A DNA stretch of 64,000 bases from Demequina capsici (GTDB lineage Bacteria; Actinomycetota; Actinomycetes; Actinomycetales; Demequinaceae), in the NCBI RefSeq assembly GCF_032102965.1, contig NZ_CP134880.1, positions 1,178,001-1,242,000 of the forward strand, given 5' to 3'. Position numbers and translations under genes: made by a program. The notes under the pieces are model-generated. The model worked only from the letters and a program-made list of their open reading frames with translations, had not been told where the DNA came from and ran no database searches. Below, piece after piece: positions 47,963-57,617 of the stretch; positions within the stretch are counted from its first letter, which is position 1, and each line of letters starts with the position of its first letter.

Positions 47963-50503
47963 ATGGAGCTGGGTGAGCCCGAGGCCGGGTTGAGCACCGC
48001 GGAGGCCGCGCGCCGCCTCGACCGCGACGGCCCCAACGTGGTCCCGGCCCCGCGACGGCGAGGCTGGCTTCGGGAGCTCGCACGCCAGCTCACGCATCTG
48101 CTCGCGCTGGTGCTCTGGGCGGCGTCCGCCATGGCGCTCCTCGCGGGGATGACCGAGCTCGCGATCGCGATCGTCGTGGTGGTGGTGCTCAATGCGACGT
48201 TCGCCTTCGCGCAGGAGCATCGTGCCGACCGTTCTGCCGAGCACCTGGCCGCCATGATGCCCGCGCGGTGCCGGGTGCGCCGCGACGGCAGGCTGCTCAC
48301 GATCGACGCGGAGTCGGTCGTGGTCGGCGACGTGGTGAGGCTCGACCCGGGTGACCGGGTGCCCGCGGACCTCCGCCTGCACGCGGCTGAAGGTCTCAAG
48401 GTCGACGAATCCATGACCACGGGCGAGAGCGAGCCGGTGGTGCACGGCGTGGGCGATGCGGTGATGGCAGGCACCTTCGTGGTCCAGGGCGACGGGGAGG
48501 GCGTCGTGACCGCGACGGGCGCGGGCACGTCCTTGGCGGAGATCGCGGAGCTGACGCGCACGGCGACCCGCCCGCCCAGCCCGTTGACCCGGCAGCTCGC
48601 ACGCATCGCGCGCGTCGTCGCCGTGCTCGCGATCGGGACGGGGGTGCTGCTGGGCGTGGTCGGCTCGCTCCTGGGACTCGGAGGCACGCAGGCATTCCTG
48701 TTCGGCGTCGGAGTGGCTGTCGCGCTCGTGCCCGAAGGTCTGCTGCCCACCGTGACACTGTCGCTCGCGCGCAGCGCCCGCCAGATGGCGCAGGACCACG
48801 CGCTGGTGCGCAGGCTCGACTCCGTCGAGACGCTCGGCGCGACCACCTACATCTGCACCGACAAGACAGGAACCGTCACCCAGAACAGGATGGCCGTGGT
48901 GGAGGTGGTCACTCCCGCAGGCACGATCCGCGTGGTCGGCGAGGGCTACGAGCCGGTCGCCGTGGTCAGGGGACCGCGGCACGCGGCGCAGGCGGCGCAA
49001 CGTGCGGCGGCGGCGGCCGACGCCTGCGTCACCGGCCGCGTCGTGCCCGACGGAACTGGTGGATGGCGCGCCGAGGGCGACCCGATGGAGGCCGCGGTCG
49101 ACTGCCTTGCCGCACGGCTCGGCGTCTCCCGCATCCGTGAGCACGCGCCGCGCAGGCGGCCCTACTCACCGGACCGCATGCTGTCCTCGGCGATCGTGGA
49201 CGAGGAGTCGCGCGTCATAGGTGCACCCGAGCAGGTGCTCGCGCGGTGCCTCGACGTGGATCCGACGATGCCGCAGGCGCTCGCGCGGCTCACCCGTCAG
49301 GGACGCCGGGTGCTGGCAGTCGCCGCTCGTCCGTGGCAAGGAGGCGATGGTGACGACGCCGCGGAGCGCGACCTGCTGCTGCTCGCGCTGCTCGCGATCG
49401 AGGACCCGCCCCGGCAGGGCGTCCGCGACGCGCTCGTGCGCTGCCGGCGCGCCGATATCCGCGTGGCGATGCTCACGGGCGACCACCCGGACACCGCCCG
49501 CGCGATCGGGCGCGAGATCGGGCTGCTGCACGACGGCGGGCTCGTGGTGTCGGGCCCGGAGCTGCCGCCGGGTGACGCGGCGTTGGGGGAGCTGCTCGAT
49601 CGACCCGGTGGAGTCGTCGTCGCCCGTGTGAGCCCGGCGGACAAGCTGCGGATCGCCAGGGCCCTTCGAGCCCGCGGGCATGTGGTCGCCATGACCGGCG
49701 ACGGCGTGAACGACGCGCCGGCCCTGCGGGAGGCGGACGTCGGCGTGGCCATGGGCGAAGGCGGCAGCGACGTCGCGCGCGAGGCCGCCGACCTGGTGCT
49801 GCTCGACGACCATTTTCAGACGATCGTGCAGGCGGTGGAGCTGGGGCGCGCGACGTTCCGGAACGTCCGACGGTTCCTCACGTACCACCTGACCGACAAC
49901 GTCGCCGAGCTGGCACCGTTCGCTCTGTGGGCGCTCTCAGGGGGCCAGGTCCCGCTCGCGATCACCGTCCTGCAGGTGCTCGCGCTGGACATCGGCACCG
50001 ACATGCTGCCGGCGCTCGCGCTAGGCGCGGAGCCGCCGAGCCGACGGGTGATGCAAGGGGCGCCTGACTCGTCGGTGCTCGACGGACGGCTGCTCGGCAG
50101 GGCCGGCGTGCACGGACTGGTGGAGGCGACCGTCGCGCTCGGTGCCTTCCTGCTGCTGCTCGCCTCGCATGGGTGGACGTGGGGAGGCACTCCGTCCTCT
50201 CAGGTGCTCGCGCTCGCGTCCGGCACGGTCTTCGCCTCGATCTCGGTGGGACAGATGGCCAACGCGTTCGCGTGCCGCAGCGAGCACCGCCCCGTGTGGC
50301 GGTTGCGATTCGGATCGAACCGGCTGCTCCTGTGGGCCGTCGCGACCGAGGCCCTGCTGCTGGCGCTGTTCCTGGTGCCGCCTCTCATGCAGGGGCTGCT
50401 GGGAGGCGCGCCTCCGTCCACGCTCGGCTGGGTGATGGCGGTCGGGGGAGCGGTGGCACTGCTGCTGGTCGACGCGGCGCTCAAGGTCCTGCGTCGACGG
50501 TGA
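47963..50503 (+). CDS. P-type cation-transporting ATPase
   Basis: Pumps a cation across the membrane using ATP. The 846-residue protein has the N-terminal cation-ATPase segment, TGES at 153-156, the helix-4 PEGL at 257-260, phosphorylated Asp300 in CTDKTGTVTQN, MLTGDHPDTARA and GDGVNDAPALREADVG. The PEGL pattern is that of P2-type (calcium, magnesium or sodium) pumps rather than heavy-metal pumps; there is no N-terminal metal-binding domain. The ATG at 47963 has GGAGG 7 bases upstream; a TTG at 47876 is in frame but weaker. It is separated by 130 bases from the catabolic operon. Confidence 0.9.
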   Translation: MELGEPEAGLSTAEAARRLDRDGPNVVPAPRRRGWLRELARQLTHLLALVLWAASAMALLAGMTELAIAIVVVVVLNATFAFAQEHRADRSAEHLAAMMPARCRVRRDGRLLTIDAESVVVGDVVRLDPGDRVPADLRLHAAEGLKVDESMTTGESEPVVHGVGDAVMAGTFVVQGDGEGVVTATGAGTSLAEIAELTRTATRPPSPLTRQLARIARVVAVLAIGTGVLLGVVGSLLGLGGTQAFLFGVGVAVALVPEGLLPTVTLSLARSARQMAQDHALVRRLDSVETLGATTYICTDKTGTVTQNRMAVVEVVTPAGTIRVVGEGYEPVAVVRGPRHAAQAAQRAAAAADACVTGRVVPDGTGGWRAEGDPMEAAVDCLAARLGVSRIREHAPRRRPYSPDRMLSSAIVDEESRVIGAPEQVLARCLDVDPTMPQALARLTRQGRRVLAVAARPWQGGDGDDAAERDLLLLALLAIEDPPRQGVRDALVRCRRADIRVAMLTGDHPDTARAIGREIGLLHDGGLVVSGPELPPGDAALGELLDRPGGVVVARVSPADKLRIARALRARGHVVAMTGDGVNDAPALREADVGVAMGEGGSDVAREAADLVLLDDHFQTIVQAVELGRATFRNVRRFLTYHLTDNVAELAPFALWALSGGQVPLAITVLQVLALDIGTDMLPALALGAEPPSRRVMQGAPDSSVLDGRLLGRAGVHGLVEATVALGAFLLLLASHGWTWGGTPSSQVLALASGTVFASISVGQMANAFACRSEHRPVWRLRFGSNRLLLWAVATEALLLALFLVPPLMQGLLGGAPPSTLGWVMAVGGAVALLLVDAALKVLRRR

Positions 50504-50548
50504 AGTCGTCGAGCGGACACCCGGGTGCTGCGACCCGCCTGACGTGCA

Positions 50549-50586
50549 GGAAGGCCCCCGGCACCATCGGGTGCTGGGGGCCTTCC
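50549..50586. terminator. Bidirectional terminator between the ATPase and glnA
   Basis: The 17-base arms GGAAGGCCCCCGGCACC (50549-50565) and GGTGCTGGGGGCCTTCC (50570-50586) pair with one mismatch around a 4-base loop, between two convergent stop codons. Confidence 0.85.
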
Positions 50587-50604
50587 GTGGGCCTGGGCTA
50601 CGAC

Positions 50605-52038
50605 TTAGCAGTCGTAGTAGAGCTCGAACTCGTGGGGGTGCGGACGGAAGCGCAGCTGGTCGATCTCGGCCGTGCGCTTGTAGTCGATCCACTCCTCGAT
50701 GAGGTCCTCGGTGAACACGCCGCCCTCGGTGAGGTAGGAGTGGTCTGCCTCGAGGGTGTCGAGCACCTTGTCGAGCGAGTCCGGCACCTGCGGGATGAGG
50801 GCGTGCTCCTCGGGAGGAAGCTCGTACAGGTCCTTGTCCACGGGGGCCGGCGGCTCGATCTTGTTCTTGATGCCGTCGATGCCCGCCATGAGCAGGGCCG
50901 CGAACGCGAGGTACGGGTTGCCGGACGAGTCGGGGGCGCGGAACTCGATGCGCTTGGCCTTCGGGTTCGAGCCGGTGATCGGGATGCGGACCGCTGCGGA
51001 GCGGTTGCGAGCCGAGTACACCAGGTTGACCGGGGCCTCGTAGCCCGGCACCAGGCGGTGGTACGAGTTGACGGTCGGGTTGGTGAACGCGAGCAGCGAC
51101 GGCGCGTGCTTCAGGATGCCGCCGATGTACCAGCGAGCCATGTCGGACAGGCCGCCGTAGCCGTTCTCGTCGTAGAACAGCGGCTCGCCGTCCTTCCAGA
51201 TCGACTGGTGCACGTGCATGCCCGAGCCGTTGTCGCCGAAGAGGGGCTTCGGCATGAAGGTGACGGTCTTGCCGTTCTGCCACGCGACGTTCTTGATGAC
51301 GTACTTGAACTTCATCAGGTCGTCACCGGCGTGCAGCATGGTGTTGAACCGGTAGTTGATCTCCTGCTGACCGGCGGTGCCCACCTCGTGGTGCGCACGC
51401 TCGACGGACAGGCCGACCTGCTCCAGGACCTGGACCATCTCGTCGCGGAGGTCCGCCATCTGGTCGCCGGGGGAGACGGGGAAGTAGCCGCCCTTGATGC
51501 GGGTCTTGTAGCCCAGGTTCGGGCCGCCGTCCTGCTCCATGTCGACGCCGGTGTTCCACCAGGCCTCGGACGAGTCGATGTGGTAGTAGCCCTCGTGCTG
51601 GTTCGTGTCGAAGCGAACCGAGTCGAAGATGAAGAACTCGGCCTCGGGGGCGAAGTACGCGGTGTCGCCGATGCCGGTGGACTTCAGGTACTCGATGGCC
51701 TTGGTCGCGACGTTGCGCGGGTCACGCGAGTACGGCTCGTTCGTGAACGGGTCCACGATCGAGAAGTTGATGACGAGCGTCTTGGCGGCGCGGAAAGGGT
51801 CGACGAACGCGGTGGCGACGTCCGGCAGCAGCTTCATGTCCGACTCGTTGATGGCCTGGAAGCCACGGATCGACGAACCGTCGAACATGGCGCCATCGGT
51901 GAAGACGTCCTCGGTGAACTGCGATGCAGGAATGTTGAAGTGCTGCATCTGGCCGGGCAGGTCGCAGAAGCGGATGTCGACGAACTCGACGCCCTCCTCC
52001 TTGACGAACGCAATCGCCTCTTCGGCGGTCTTGAACAT
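50605..52038 (-). CDS. glnA: Type I glutamine synthetase (adenylylation-regulated)
   Basis: Main ammonia-assimilating enzyme: glutamate, ammonia and ATP to glutamine, as a dodecamer. The 477-residue protein shows [16 protein letters not shown], the metal-binding [42 protein letters not shown] and Tyr405 in [11 protein letters not shown], the residue adenylylated by GlnE. This is the beta subclass (GSI-beta). AAGGAG precedes the ATG, and a four-box GlnR-like site lies 63-100 bases upstream. It is convergent with the P-type ATPase gene. Confidence 0.97.
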   Translation of the reverse strand: MFKTAEEAIAFVKEEGVEFVDIRFCDLPGQMQHFNIPASQFTEDVFTDGAMFDGSSIRGFQAINESDMKLLPDVATAFVDPFRAAKTLVINFSIVDPFTNEPYSRDPRNVATKAIEYLKSTGIGDTAYFAPEAEFFIFDSVRFDTNQHEGYYHIDSSEAWWNTGVDMEQDGGPNLGYKTRIKGGYFPVSPGDQMADLRDEMVQVLEQVGLSVERAHHEVGTAGQQEINYRFNTMLHAGDDLMKFKYVIKNVAWQNGKTVTFMPKPLFGDNGSGMHVHQSIWKDGEPLFYDENGYGGLSDMARWYIGGILKHAPSLLAFTNPTVNSYHRLVPGYEAPVNLVYSARNRSAAVRIPITGSNPKAKRIEFRAPDSSGNPYLAFAALLMAGIDGIKNKIEPPAPVDKDLYELPPEEHALIPQVPDSLDKVLDTLEADHSYLTEGGVFTEDLIEEWIDYKRTAEIDQLRFRPHPHEFELYYDC

Positions 52039-52084
52039 CCGATTGCTCCTTAGGAGAGACAGGTTGCTAGGACTAGCACCTCAC

Positions 52085-52138
52085 ACCCTAGAGCCACGCT
52101 GTTGCCCTGACGTTCAACTTCTGTTTCGTGCGTGTTAC
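52085..52138 (-). promoter_or_regulatory. GlnR-type binding site and -10 box of glnA
   Basis: Read on the minus strand the boxes are GTAAC, GAAAC, TGAAC and GCAAC, each separated by exactly 6 bases (52134-52138, 52123-52127, 52112-52116, 52101-52105). This is the a1-b1-a3-b3 layout described for actinobacterial GlnR. A TAGGGT -10 box (52085-52090) follows after 10 bases and there is no good -35, as expected for an activated promoter. Confidence 0.8.
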
Positions 52139-52191
52139 ATAGGTGTGAAATCCATGGGTACGGAGGGGCGCGGAGGTGCGGGCGCATCGCC

Positions 52192-52197
52192 TAGCCT
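52192..52197 (+). promoter_or_regulatory. -10 box for a leaderless RDD transcript
   Basis: TAGCCT ends 7 bases before the ATG at 52205, and no ribosome site is present. Confidence 0.6.
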
Positions 52198-52204
52198 TGT
52201 CCCC

Positions 52205-52630
52205 ATGCCTACCGCAGAGTCCCCCTCCCAGGCAACGCGCTCCGCCTCGATCGGGCGCCGCGTCGGCGGCCTCGCGATCGACTGGACGCTGTCGCTCCTG
52301 GTAACCTCGGCGTTCTTGCGTGCGCCCGGTTTCGACCCGCAGGCGGCATCCGGCATCGAGCGCGTGCTGTTCTCCGGCAACGAGTGGGCGACTGTGGCGG
52401 TATGGGCGGCTCAGCATCTGGTCCTCGTCGCGACCCTGGGGACGACGATCGGTCACCGCGCAGTCGGCCTCAAGGTGGTGCGTGAGGACGGTGCCGCCGC
52501 AGTGGGCCTGATCAGCGCTGCGATCCGCACGGCGCTCACGGTGCTCGTGCTCCCCGCGATCTTCACCGATGCGTCGGGGCGCGGCTACCACGACGCGATC
52601 GCACGCACCCGGCTGGTCGTCACGCGCTGA
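52205..52630 (+). CDS. RDD family membrane protein
   Basis: A 141-residue membrane protein with three or four helices and the RDD signature residues: RRVGGLAIDWTLSLL (Arg and Asp in helix 1), GTTIGHRAVGLKVV and a late helix LTVLVLPAIF ending near GRGYHDAIARTRLV. Function of the family is not established. The gene lies divergently upstream of glnA, the same place as the Rv2219A gene beside glnA1 in M. tuberculosis. The start at 52205 is chosen by the leaderless -10 box; the longer open frame upstream overlaps glnA and is discarded. Confidence 0.88.
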   Translation: MPTAESPSQATRSASIGRRVGGLAIDWTLSLLVTSAFLRAPGFDPQAASGIERVLFSGNEWATVAVWAAQHLVLVATLGTTIGHRAVGLKVVREDGAAAVGLISAAIRTALTVLVLPAIFTDASGRGYHDAIARTRLVVTR

Positions 52631-52661
52631 GCGCAACCATGGAGGCGGACCGGCAGAGACG

Positions 52662-52699
52662 ACGATGCCGACGCCCCATCGATGGAGCGTCGGCATCGT
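52662..52699. terminator. Hairpin between RDD and DUF4191 genes
   Basis: ACGATGCCGACGC (52662-52674) and GCGTCGGCATCGT (52687-52699) form a perfect 13-bp stem; the loop contains a CATCGATG palindrome. It sits between convergent stop codons. Confidence 0.85.
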
Positions 52700-52719
52700 G
52701 ATACGTGTGCTGAGACGGC

Positions 52720-53442
52720 TCAGCGGCCGCGCATGCCCTTGCGATCGGGGCGTGCCCGGAGCGGGTCGACGCCCTTCGGCATGGGGAGCTGGGCGCCGCC
52801 CATGGCGCGCAGGCGCTGACGCACGACCTCCTGCTCGTCCTTCTTGAGGCCGCTGGACAGGCCGCGGCCGTAGGCCTCGGCCTTCACCTTGCGGATCGCC
52901 TTCGGGAGCGTCTTGACCGGCACCTGGCCGTCGCCGGTGCCCACATAGATGGGGGTCACCTTGACGCCGGACGCCACCTTCGTGAGGCGCGCCTTCACCT
53001 TGTCGACATGCTTGCGGGCGCCCGTGCCCTCGGCGAGCAGCACGATGCCGCCGACGCCCACGCCGTAGAACACGATCGCGGCGCCGCGCTGGTCCACCGC
53101 GATGGGGTCGTCCTCGAACTGCCAGCCGCGGCGGATCGACTGCGCCACGTAGAGCGAGCCGCCCATCTGGCCCTCCATCCGCTCGAACGCGACCTTCTCG
53201 AAGCGTCGCGTGAGCAGGAAGAGGTCGCCGAGCACGGCGAGCAGGACGCCCAGGATGATCGCGTACACGAGAGCGACAGTGCTGCCGAGCAGCAGGCCCG
53301 CGACCACCGCGGCACCGATGACGATGACGGGGACGCCGATCATCAGCGGCAGGAGCGCGCTGTCGTAGGGCTTGGTGAACTTGTAAGCCTGCGCGATCAG
53401 CTGGTACCAGCGCTGCTTCTTCTCTGGTTCGTTCTTGGCCAT
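52720..53442 (-). CDS. DUF4191 domain membrane protein
   Basis: A 240-residue protein with two membrane helices near residues 33-52 and 54-75, then a cytoplasmic basic region that includes GWQFEDDPIAVDQRGAAIVFY and GGIVLLAEG. DUF4191 proteins are an actinobacterial family always near lipA and glnA with unknown role. The ATG at 53442 has a TAGACT hexamer 10 bases upstream, a short or nearly leaderless transcript. It follows lipA on the same strand by 48 bases. Confidence 0.9.
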   Translation of the reverse strand: MAKNEPEKKQRWYQLIAQAYKFTKPYDSALLPLMIGVPVIVIGAAVVAGLLLGSTVALVYAIILGVLLAVLGDLFLLTRRFEKVAFERMEGQMGGSLYVAQSIRRGWQFEDDPIAVDQRGAAIVFYGVGVGGIVLLAEGTGARKHVDKVKARLTKVASGVKVTPIYVGTGDGQVPVKTLPKAIRKVKAEAYGRGLSSGLKKDEQEVVRQRLRAMGGAQLPMPKGVDPLRARPDRKGMRGR

Positions 53443-53490
53443 GATGCGCCCAAGTCTAGTGGGTGGCGGAGCCTCGTGGTCCCGTCGGGG

Positions 53491-54498
53491 TCAGCGTGTG
53501 CGCGCGAGGACGGCGCCCGCCTCCTGGCGCGCCTCCATCGGCTCGCCCAGGTGCTTGAGGGCCTCGGGGATCGGGCGTCCCTTGCGGGTCATCGCCTGAC
53601 CCCAGAGCCGTCCGGCACGGTACGAGGAGCGTACGAGCGGACCGGACATGACGCCAAGAAAGCCGATCTCCTCGGCAGCGGCAGAGAGCTCCACGAACTC
53701 CTCGGGGCGCACCCATCGGTCCACCGGGTGGTGACGCGGGCTGGGCCGCAGGTATTGCGTGATGGTGAGCAGATCGCAGCCTGCGTCGTGCAGGTCCTGC
53801 AGCGCCTGCAGGACCTCGTCGATCGTCTCGCCCATCCCCAAGATCAAGTTGGACTTGGTGACGAACCCATCCTTCTGGGCCTCGGTGAGCACCTGCAGCG
53901 ACCGCTCGTAACGGAAAGCAGGACGGATCCGCTTGAAGATGCGAGGCACGGTCTCCACGTTGTGGGCGAGCACCTCGGGGCGCGAGGAGAAGACCTCGGC
54001 GAGCTGGTCGGGCTCGGCGTTGAAGTCGGGGATCAGCAGCTCGACTCCGGTGCCGGGGTTCAGCTCGTGGATCTGGCGCACCGTCTCCGCGTAGAGCCAT
54101 GCGCCACCATCCTCGAGGTCGTCGCGGGCGACGCCCGTGACGGTCGAGTACTTGAGGCCCATCTCCTTCACGGAGCGCGCGACCTTGAGCGGCTCCATGC
54201 GGTCCAGGGCAGACGGCTTGCCCGTGTCGATCTGGCAGAAGTCGCAGCGGCGGGTGCATTGCGCGCCCCCGATGAGGAAGGTGGCCTCGCGGTCCTCCCA
54301 GCATTCGAAGATGTTGGGGCAGCCGGCCTCCTCGCACACGGTGTGCAGGCCGCCACCCTTGACGAGCGACTTCAGCTCGTTGTACTCGGGGCCCATCGTG
54401 GCCTTGGTGCGGATCCATTCGGGCTTGCGCTCGATCGGGGTCTCGGCGTTGCGGGCCTCGATCCGCAGCATGCGGCGGCCGTCAGGTGCGAGGGTCAC
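53491..54498 (-). CDS. lipA: Lipoyl synthase
   Basis: Radical-SAM enzyme inserting two sulfurs into the octanoyl group on lipoyl domains. The 335-residue protein has the auxiliary-cluster cysteines in [13 protein letters not shown] and the radical-SAM CxxxCxxC in CTRRCDFCQ, plus the terminal RSSYRAG for auxiliary-cluster binding. The GTG at 54498 has AAGGAG upstream. It follows lipB by 9 bases; together they supply lipoate to SucB (59878-61599). Confidence 0.97.
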   Translation of the reverse strand: MTLAPDGRRMLRIEARNAETPIERKPEWIRTKATMGPEYNELKSLVKGGGLHTVCEEAGCPNIFECWEDREATFLIGGAQCTRRCDFCQIDTGKPSALDRMEPLKVARSVKEMGLKYSTVTGVARDDLEDGGAWLYAETVRQIHELNPGTGVELLIPDFNAEPDQLAEVFSSRPEVLAHNVETVPRIFKRIRPAFRYERSLQVLTEAQKDGFVTKSNLILGMGETIDEVLQALQDLHDAGCDLLTITQYLRPSPRHHPVDRWVRPEEFVELSAAAEEIGFLGVMSGPLVRSSYRAGRLWGQAMTRKGRPIPEALKHLGEPMEARQEAGAVLARTR

Positions 54499-54507
54499 GC
54501 GGTCTCC

Positions 54508-55203
54508 TTAGGTGTGCGAGGCCGGCTGGAAGGCGCCGGGGGTGGGGGCGTCCTCAGCGGCAGGGGTCCATCGTACGTCGGCGAGCGCGCGCTCCAGAGC
54601 GGCGAGCACGGCAGGCACGACGTCGGCGATGGCGACGTCGTGACCGAGCTCCGCGGTGAGCGAGGTGACGTCCGCGTCGCTGATGCCGCACGGCACGATC
54701 CTGTCGAACTCGGAGAGGTCCGGGTCGCAGTTGAGCGCGAAGCCGTGCATCGTGACACCCTTCGCGACGCGCACGCCGATCGCGCAGATCTTGCGCTCAC
54801 GCCGGTCGCCGTCGGCGGGCAGCCACACGCCGGAGCGGCCCTCGACCCGCATCGTCCTGACGCCGAGCGCGGCGCAGGCGTCGATGACCGCCTGCTCCAG
54901 GCATCGGACGTACCGGACGACGTCCACGGGCTCGGCGAGACGCATGATCGGGTACCCGACCAGCTGGCCGGGTCCGTGCCAGGTGATCTTCCCTCCGCGA
55001 TCCACCTCGACCACGGGCGTGCCGTCGAGCGGGCGGTCCCAGGAAGCGGTCCGCCTGCCCGCCGTGTACACGCTCGCGTGCTCGACGAGCACCAGGGTGT
55101 CCGTGCGTCGTCCGGCGACCACCTCGTCGTGAAGATGCCGTTGGAGGTCCCAGATCTCGCGATAGTCGCGGGGGCCTTCGGGGAGCAGATCCAGGGTTTC
55201 CAC
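54508..55203 (-). CDS. lipB: Octanoyltransferase
   Basis: Transfers octanoate from acyl carrier protein to lipoyl domains, the step before LipA. The 231-residue protein shows [18 protein letters not shown] with the catalytic Lys region, [25 protein letters not shown] and the catalytic Cys in [15 protein letters not shown]. The GTG start at 55203 has a TAGCCT -10 box 6 bases upstream and no ribosome site. It is divergent from the MMPL gene. Confidence 0.95.
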   Translation of the reverse strand: METLDLLPEGPRDYREIWDLQRHLHDEVVAGRRTDTLVLVEHASVYTAGRRTASWDRPLDGTPVVEVDRGGKITWHGPGQLVGYPIMRLAEPVDVVRYVRCLEQAVIDACAALGVRTMRVEGRSGVWLPADGDRRERKICAIGVRVAKGVTMHGFALNCDPDLSEFDRIVPCGISDADVTSLTAELGHDVAIADVVPAVLAALERALADVRWTPAAEDAPTPGAFQPASHT

Positions 55204-55209
55204 CGCACC

Positions 55210-55215
55210 AGGCTA
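55210..55215 (-). promoter_or_regulatory. -10 box for a leaderless lipB transcript
   Basis: Minus-strand TAGCCT ends 6 bases before the GTG at 55203 with no ribosome-binding sequence between. Confidence 0.55.
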
Positions 55216-55331
55216 ACCCGCCCGACGCGCGACCGGGTGCCGTGTCAAATACCGGGAATGAGAACGCGCGGAGCGGCGTTCCGGCCTCACCTGCATGGTG
55301 CAACCCCCGAGCCTTAAGGATGAGACCCGCT

Positions 55332-57554
55332 GTGAAGCACACCTTGCTCCGCCCCGTTCTCGTGGTCCTCGCGATCGTCGCGTGGCTCGCGATCGGCGGC
55401 GCCGGAGGCCAGACCTTCGGCAAGCTGTCGGATGTCCAGGAGAACGACTCGGCGGCATTCCTGCCCTCGTCGGCCGAGTCCACCGAGGCCGCTGCCGCCC
55501 ACCAGCTGTTCGCGCCGACCCAGTCCGTGCCGGTGCTGCTCGTCGTCGAGGGAGGCGAGCCGGACGTCGCCACGGTGCAGACCTTCGTCGACGATGTCCT
55601 CGCCACCCCGCTCGAGGGCGACCCAGACGGCCGCACCGTCGGCGACGTGATCCTCACAGGGCCCACAGGGGAGGGGCCGCAGGCGGTGCTGTCGGACGAC
55701 GGGCAGGGCATCCTCGTCACGATGGCCGTCGACTCGGACGTGTTCGCGCAGAGCATCGGCGAGGACTCCTTCGCCCAGGTGCTCGTCAGCACCCTCCGCG
55801 ACAGCTGGACCGAGGCGGACACCGGGCTCGACGGCTACGTGACGGGGCCCGCGGGACTGGTCGCGGACCTCTCGGCGGCATTCGCCGGCATCGACGGGAT
55901 CCTCCTGCTCGTCGCGCTCGCCGTGGTGCTGCTGATCCTGCTGGTCGTCTACCGCAGCCCCGTGCTGCCGTTCCTCGTGCTCGCCACCGCCATGATCGCC
56001 CTCACCGGTGCGATCATCCTGGTCTACGCGCTCGCCGTGGCCGACGTGATCACGCTCAACGGCCAGTCGCAGGGCATCATGTTCATCCTCGTGGTCGGCG
56101 CCACCACCGACTACTCGCTGCTGCTCGTGGCCCGCTACCGCGAGGAGCTGGTGCGCGTCGAGTCGCCGTACTCGGCGCTGTGGACGGCGTGGAGGCGCTC
56201 GCTCGAACCGATCGCCGCCTCAGCCGGGACCGTGGTGCTCGGTCTGCTGGTGCTGCTGCTCAGCGACCTGAAGTCCAACTCCTCGCTCGGGCCCGCGGGC
56301 GCGATCGGCATCGTCGCGTCGTTCCTCGCCGCGCTGACGCTGCTTCCCGCACTGCTCCTCATCGGAGGCCGGCATGCGCGAGGCGTCTTCTGGCCGGCGA
56401 TGCCGCGCTACCGCGGGACGCATGCGCCCGCTGAGACGCGCCATGCCGATCTCTCCCCGCAGGAGCGCGAGCGCGTGACTGCGGAGCTCGAGGCCGGAGC
56501 CGGGCTGTGGGGGAGGATCTCGCGCAGCGTCGATCGTCGTCCTCGCATGGTGTGGCTCGCGGCTGCCGGAGGCCTGGCCGCGCTCGCCGCGTTCCTTCCC
56601 ACCTTCCAGTCGGGAGGCCTCGGGTCCCGTGACGTCTTCCTGGGTCAGGTCGAGTCCATCACCGGCTTCGAGGTGCTCGAGCAGCACTTCGAGGCGGGAG
56701 CGACGTCGCCCATCCGGATCATCGTCGCTGAGGACGAGGCCGACGCAGCCCTCGCCGCCGTCCAAGGCGTCGACGGCGTCGACCAGGCGTCCCTGCTGAC
56801 CGCGTCAGTCGCCGCCGGCGCGCCGGCGGGCGTGGTCCCCGACGAGGCTCCGCTCGTGATCGACGGACGCGTCGAGATCGTGGCGGTCACGCATGTGGCC
56901 GCCTCCTCGGTCGAGGCCACTCAGATCGTGTCCGACGTGCGCGAGGCGGTCCACGCGATCGATGCCGACGCGCTCGTGGGCGGCGAGGCTGCCGAGCAGC
57001 TGGACACCCGACTCACCTCCGAGCGCGATCTCAGGGTGATCCTGCCCACGATCCTCGCCGTGATCCTCGTCGTCCTGACGCTGCTGCTGCGCGCGCTCGT
57101 CGCGCCGGTGCTGATCATCCTGGCGAACGTGCTCAGCTTCGGAGCGACCATGGGGCTCGCAGCGATCGTGTTCAACCACGTCCTCGACTTCCCCGGCACG
57201 GATCCGGCGGTGCCCCTGCTCGCCTTCGTGTTCCTGGTGGCTCTGGGCGTCGACTACTCGATCTTCCTGATGTCGAGAGCGAGAGAGGAGGCGCTCGAGC
57301 ACGGCAACCGCGAAGGCATGCGGCGCGCGCTCGCCGTGACCGGTGGAGTGATCACCTCTGCGGGCATCGTGTTGGCCGCCACGTTCGCGGCGCTCGGAGT
57401 GATCCCGCTGATCTTCCTCGCGCAGATCGCCTTCATCGTCGGCACCGGGGTGCTGATCGACACCTTCGTCGTGCGGTCGTTGCTGGTGCCTGGGCTGATC
57501 ACGGACGTGGGCCGCCGCTCGTGGTGGCCCGTCCACAAGCGCATCGCCGACTGA
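55332..57554 (+). CDS. MMPL/RND-like transporter
   Basis: A 740-residue membrane exporter with two halves, each with one leading helix, a large extracytoplasmic loop and about five helices: LLVALAVVLLILLVVYRSPV and GATTDYSLLLVARYREE in the first half, LRALVAPVLIILANV and GVDYSIFLMSRAREEAL in the second. The paired Asp-Tyr (TDYS, VDYS) is the proton-relay signature of MMPL proteins, which in actinobacteria export lipids or siderophores. The GTG at 55332 uses AAGGATGAG; an ATG at 55320 is too close to the ribosome site. It lies between lipB and the pseudokinase-like gene. Confidence 0.88.
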   Translation: MKHTLLRPVLVVLAIVAWLAIGGAGGQTFGKLSDVQENDSAAFLPSSAESTEAAAAHQLFAPTQSVPVLLVVEGGEPDVATVQTFVDDVLATPLEGDPDGRTVGDVILTGPTGEGPQAVLSDDGQGILVTMAVDSDVFAQSIGEDSFAQVLVSTLRDSWTEADTGLDGYVTGPAGLVADLSAAFAGIDGILLLVALAVVLLILLVVYRSPVLPFLVLATAMIALTGAIILVYALAVADVITLNGQSQGIMFILVVGATTDYSLLLVARYREELVRVESPYSALWTAWRRSLEPIAASAGTVVLGLLVLLLSDLKSNSSLGPAGAIGIVASFLAALTLLPALLLIGGRHARGVFWPAMPRYRGTHAPAETRHADLSPQERERVTAELEAGAGLWGRISRSVDRRPRMVWLAAAGGLAALAAFLPTFQSGGLGSRDVFLGQVESITGFEVLEQHFEAGATSPIRIIVAEDEADAALAAVQGVDGVDQASLLTASVAAGAPAGVVPDEAPLVIDGRVEIVAVTHVAASSVEATQIVSDVREAVHAIDADALVGGEAAEQLDTRLTSERDLRVILPTILAVILVVLTLLLRALVAPVLIILANVLSFGATMGLAAIVFNHVLDFPGTDPAVPLLAFVFLVALGVDYSIFLMSRAREEALEHGNREGMRRALAVTGGVITSAGIVLAATFAALGVIPLIFLAQIAFIVGTGVLIDTFVVRSLLVPGLITDVGRRSWWPVHKRIAD

Positions 57555-57617
57555 CCGTCGACGGCGGCGACCTGTGGATTACCCCACGGGCCGCCGCCGT
57601 CCTGCCAGCCTTGCCCC

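Noticed and set aside
44746..48846. 1366-codon open frame on the minus strand
   Set aside because: Overlaps five well-supported plus-strand genes (from SDR/oxidase to ATPase); the translation is low-complexity Arg/Ser/His sequence and has no domain.
53008..55317. 769-codon plus-strand frame across DUF4191, lipA and lipB
   Set aside because: Opposite-strand shadow of three confirmed genes; His/Arg/Val-rich translation with no family signal.
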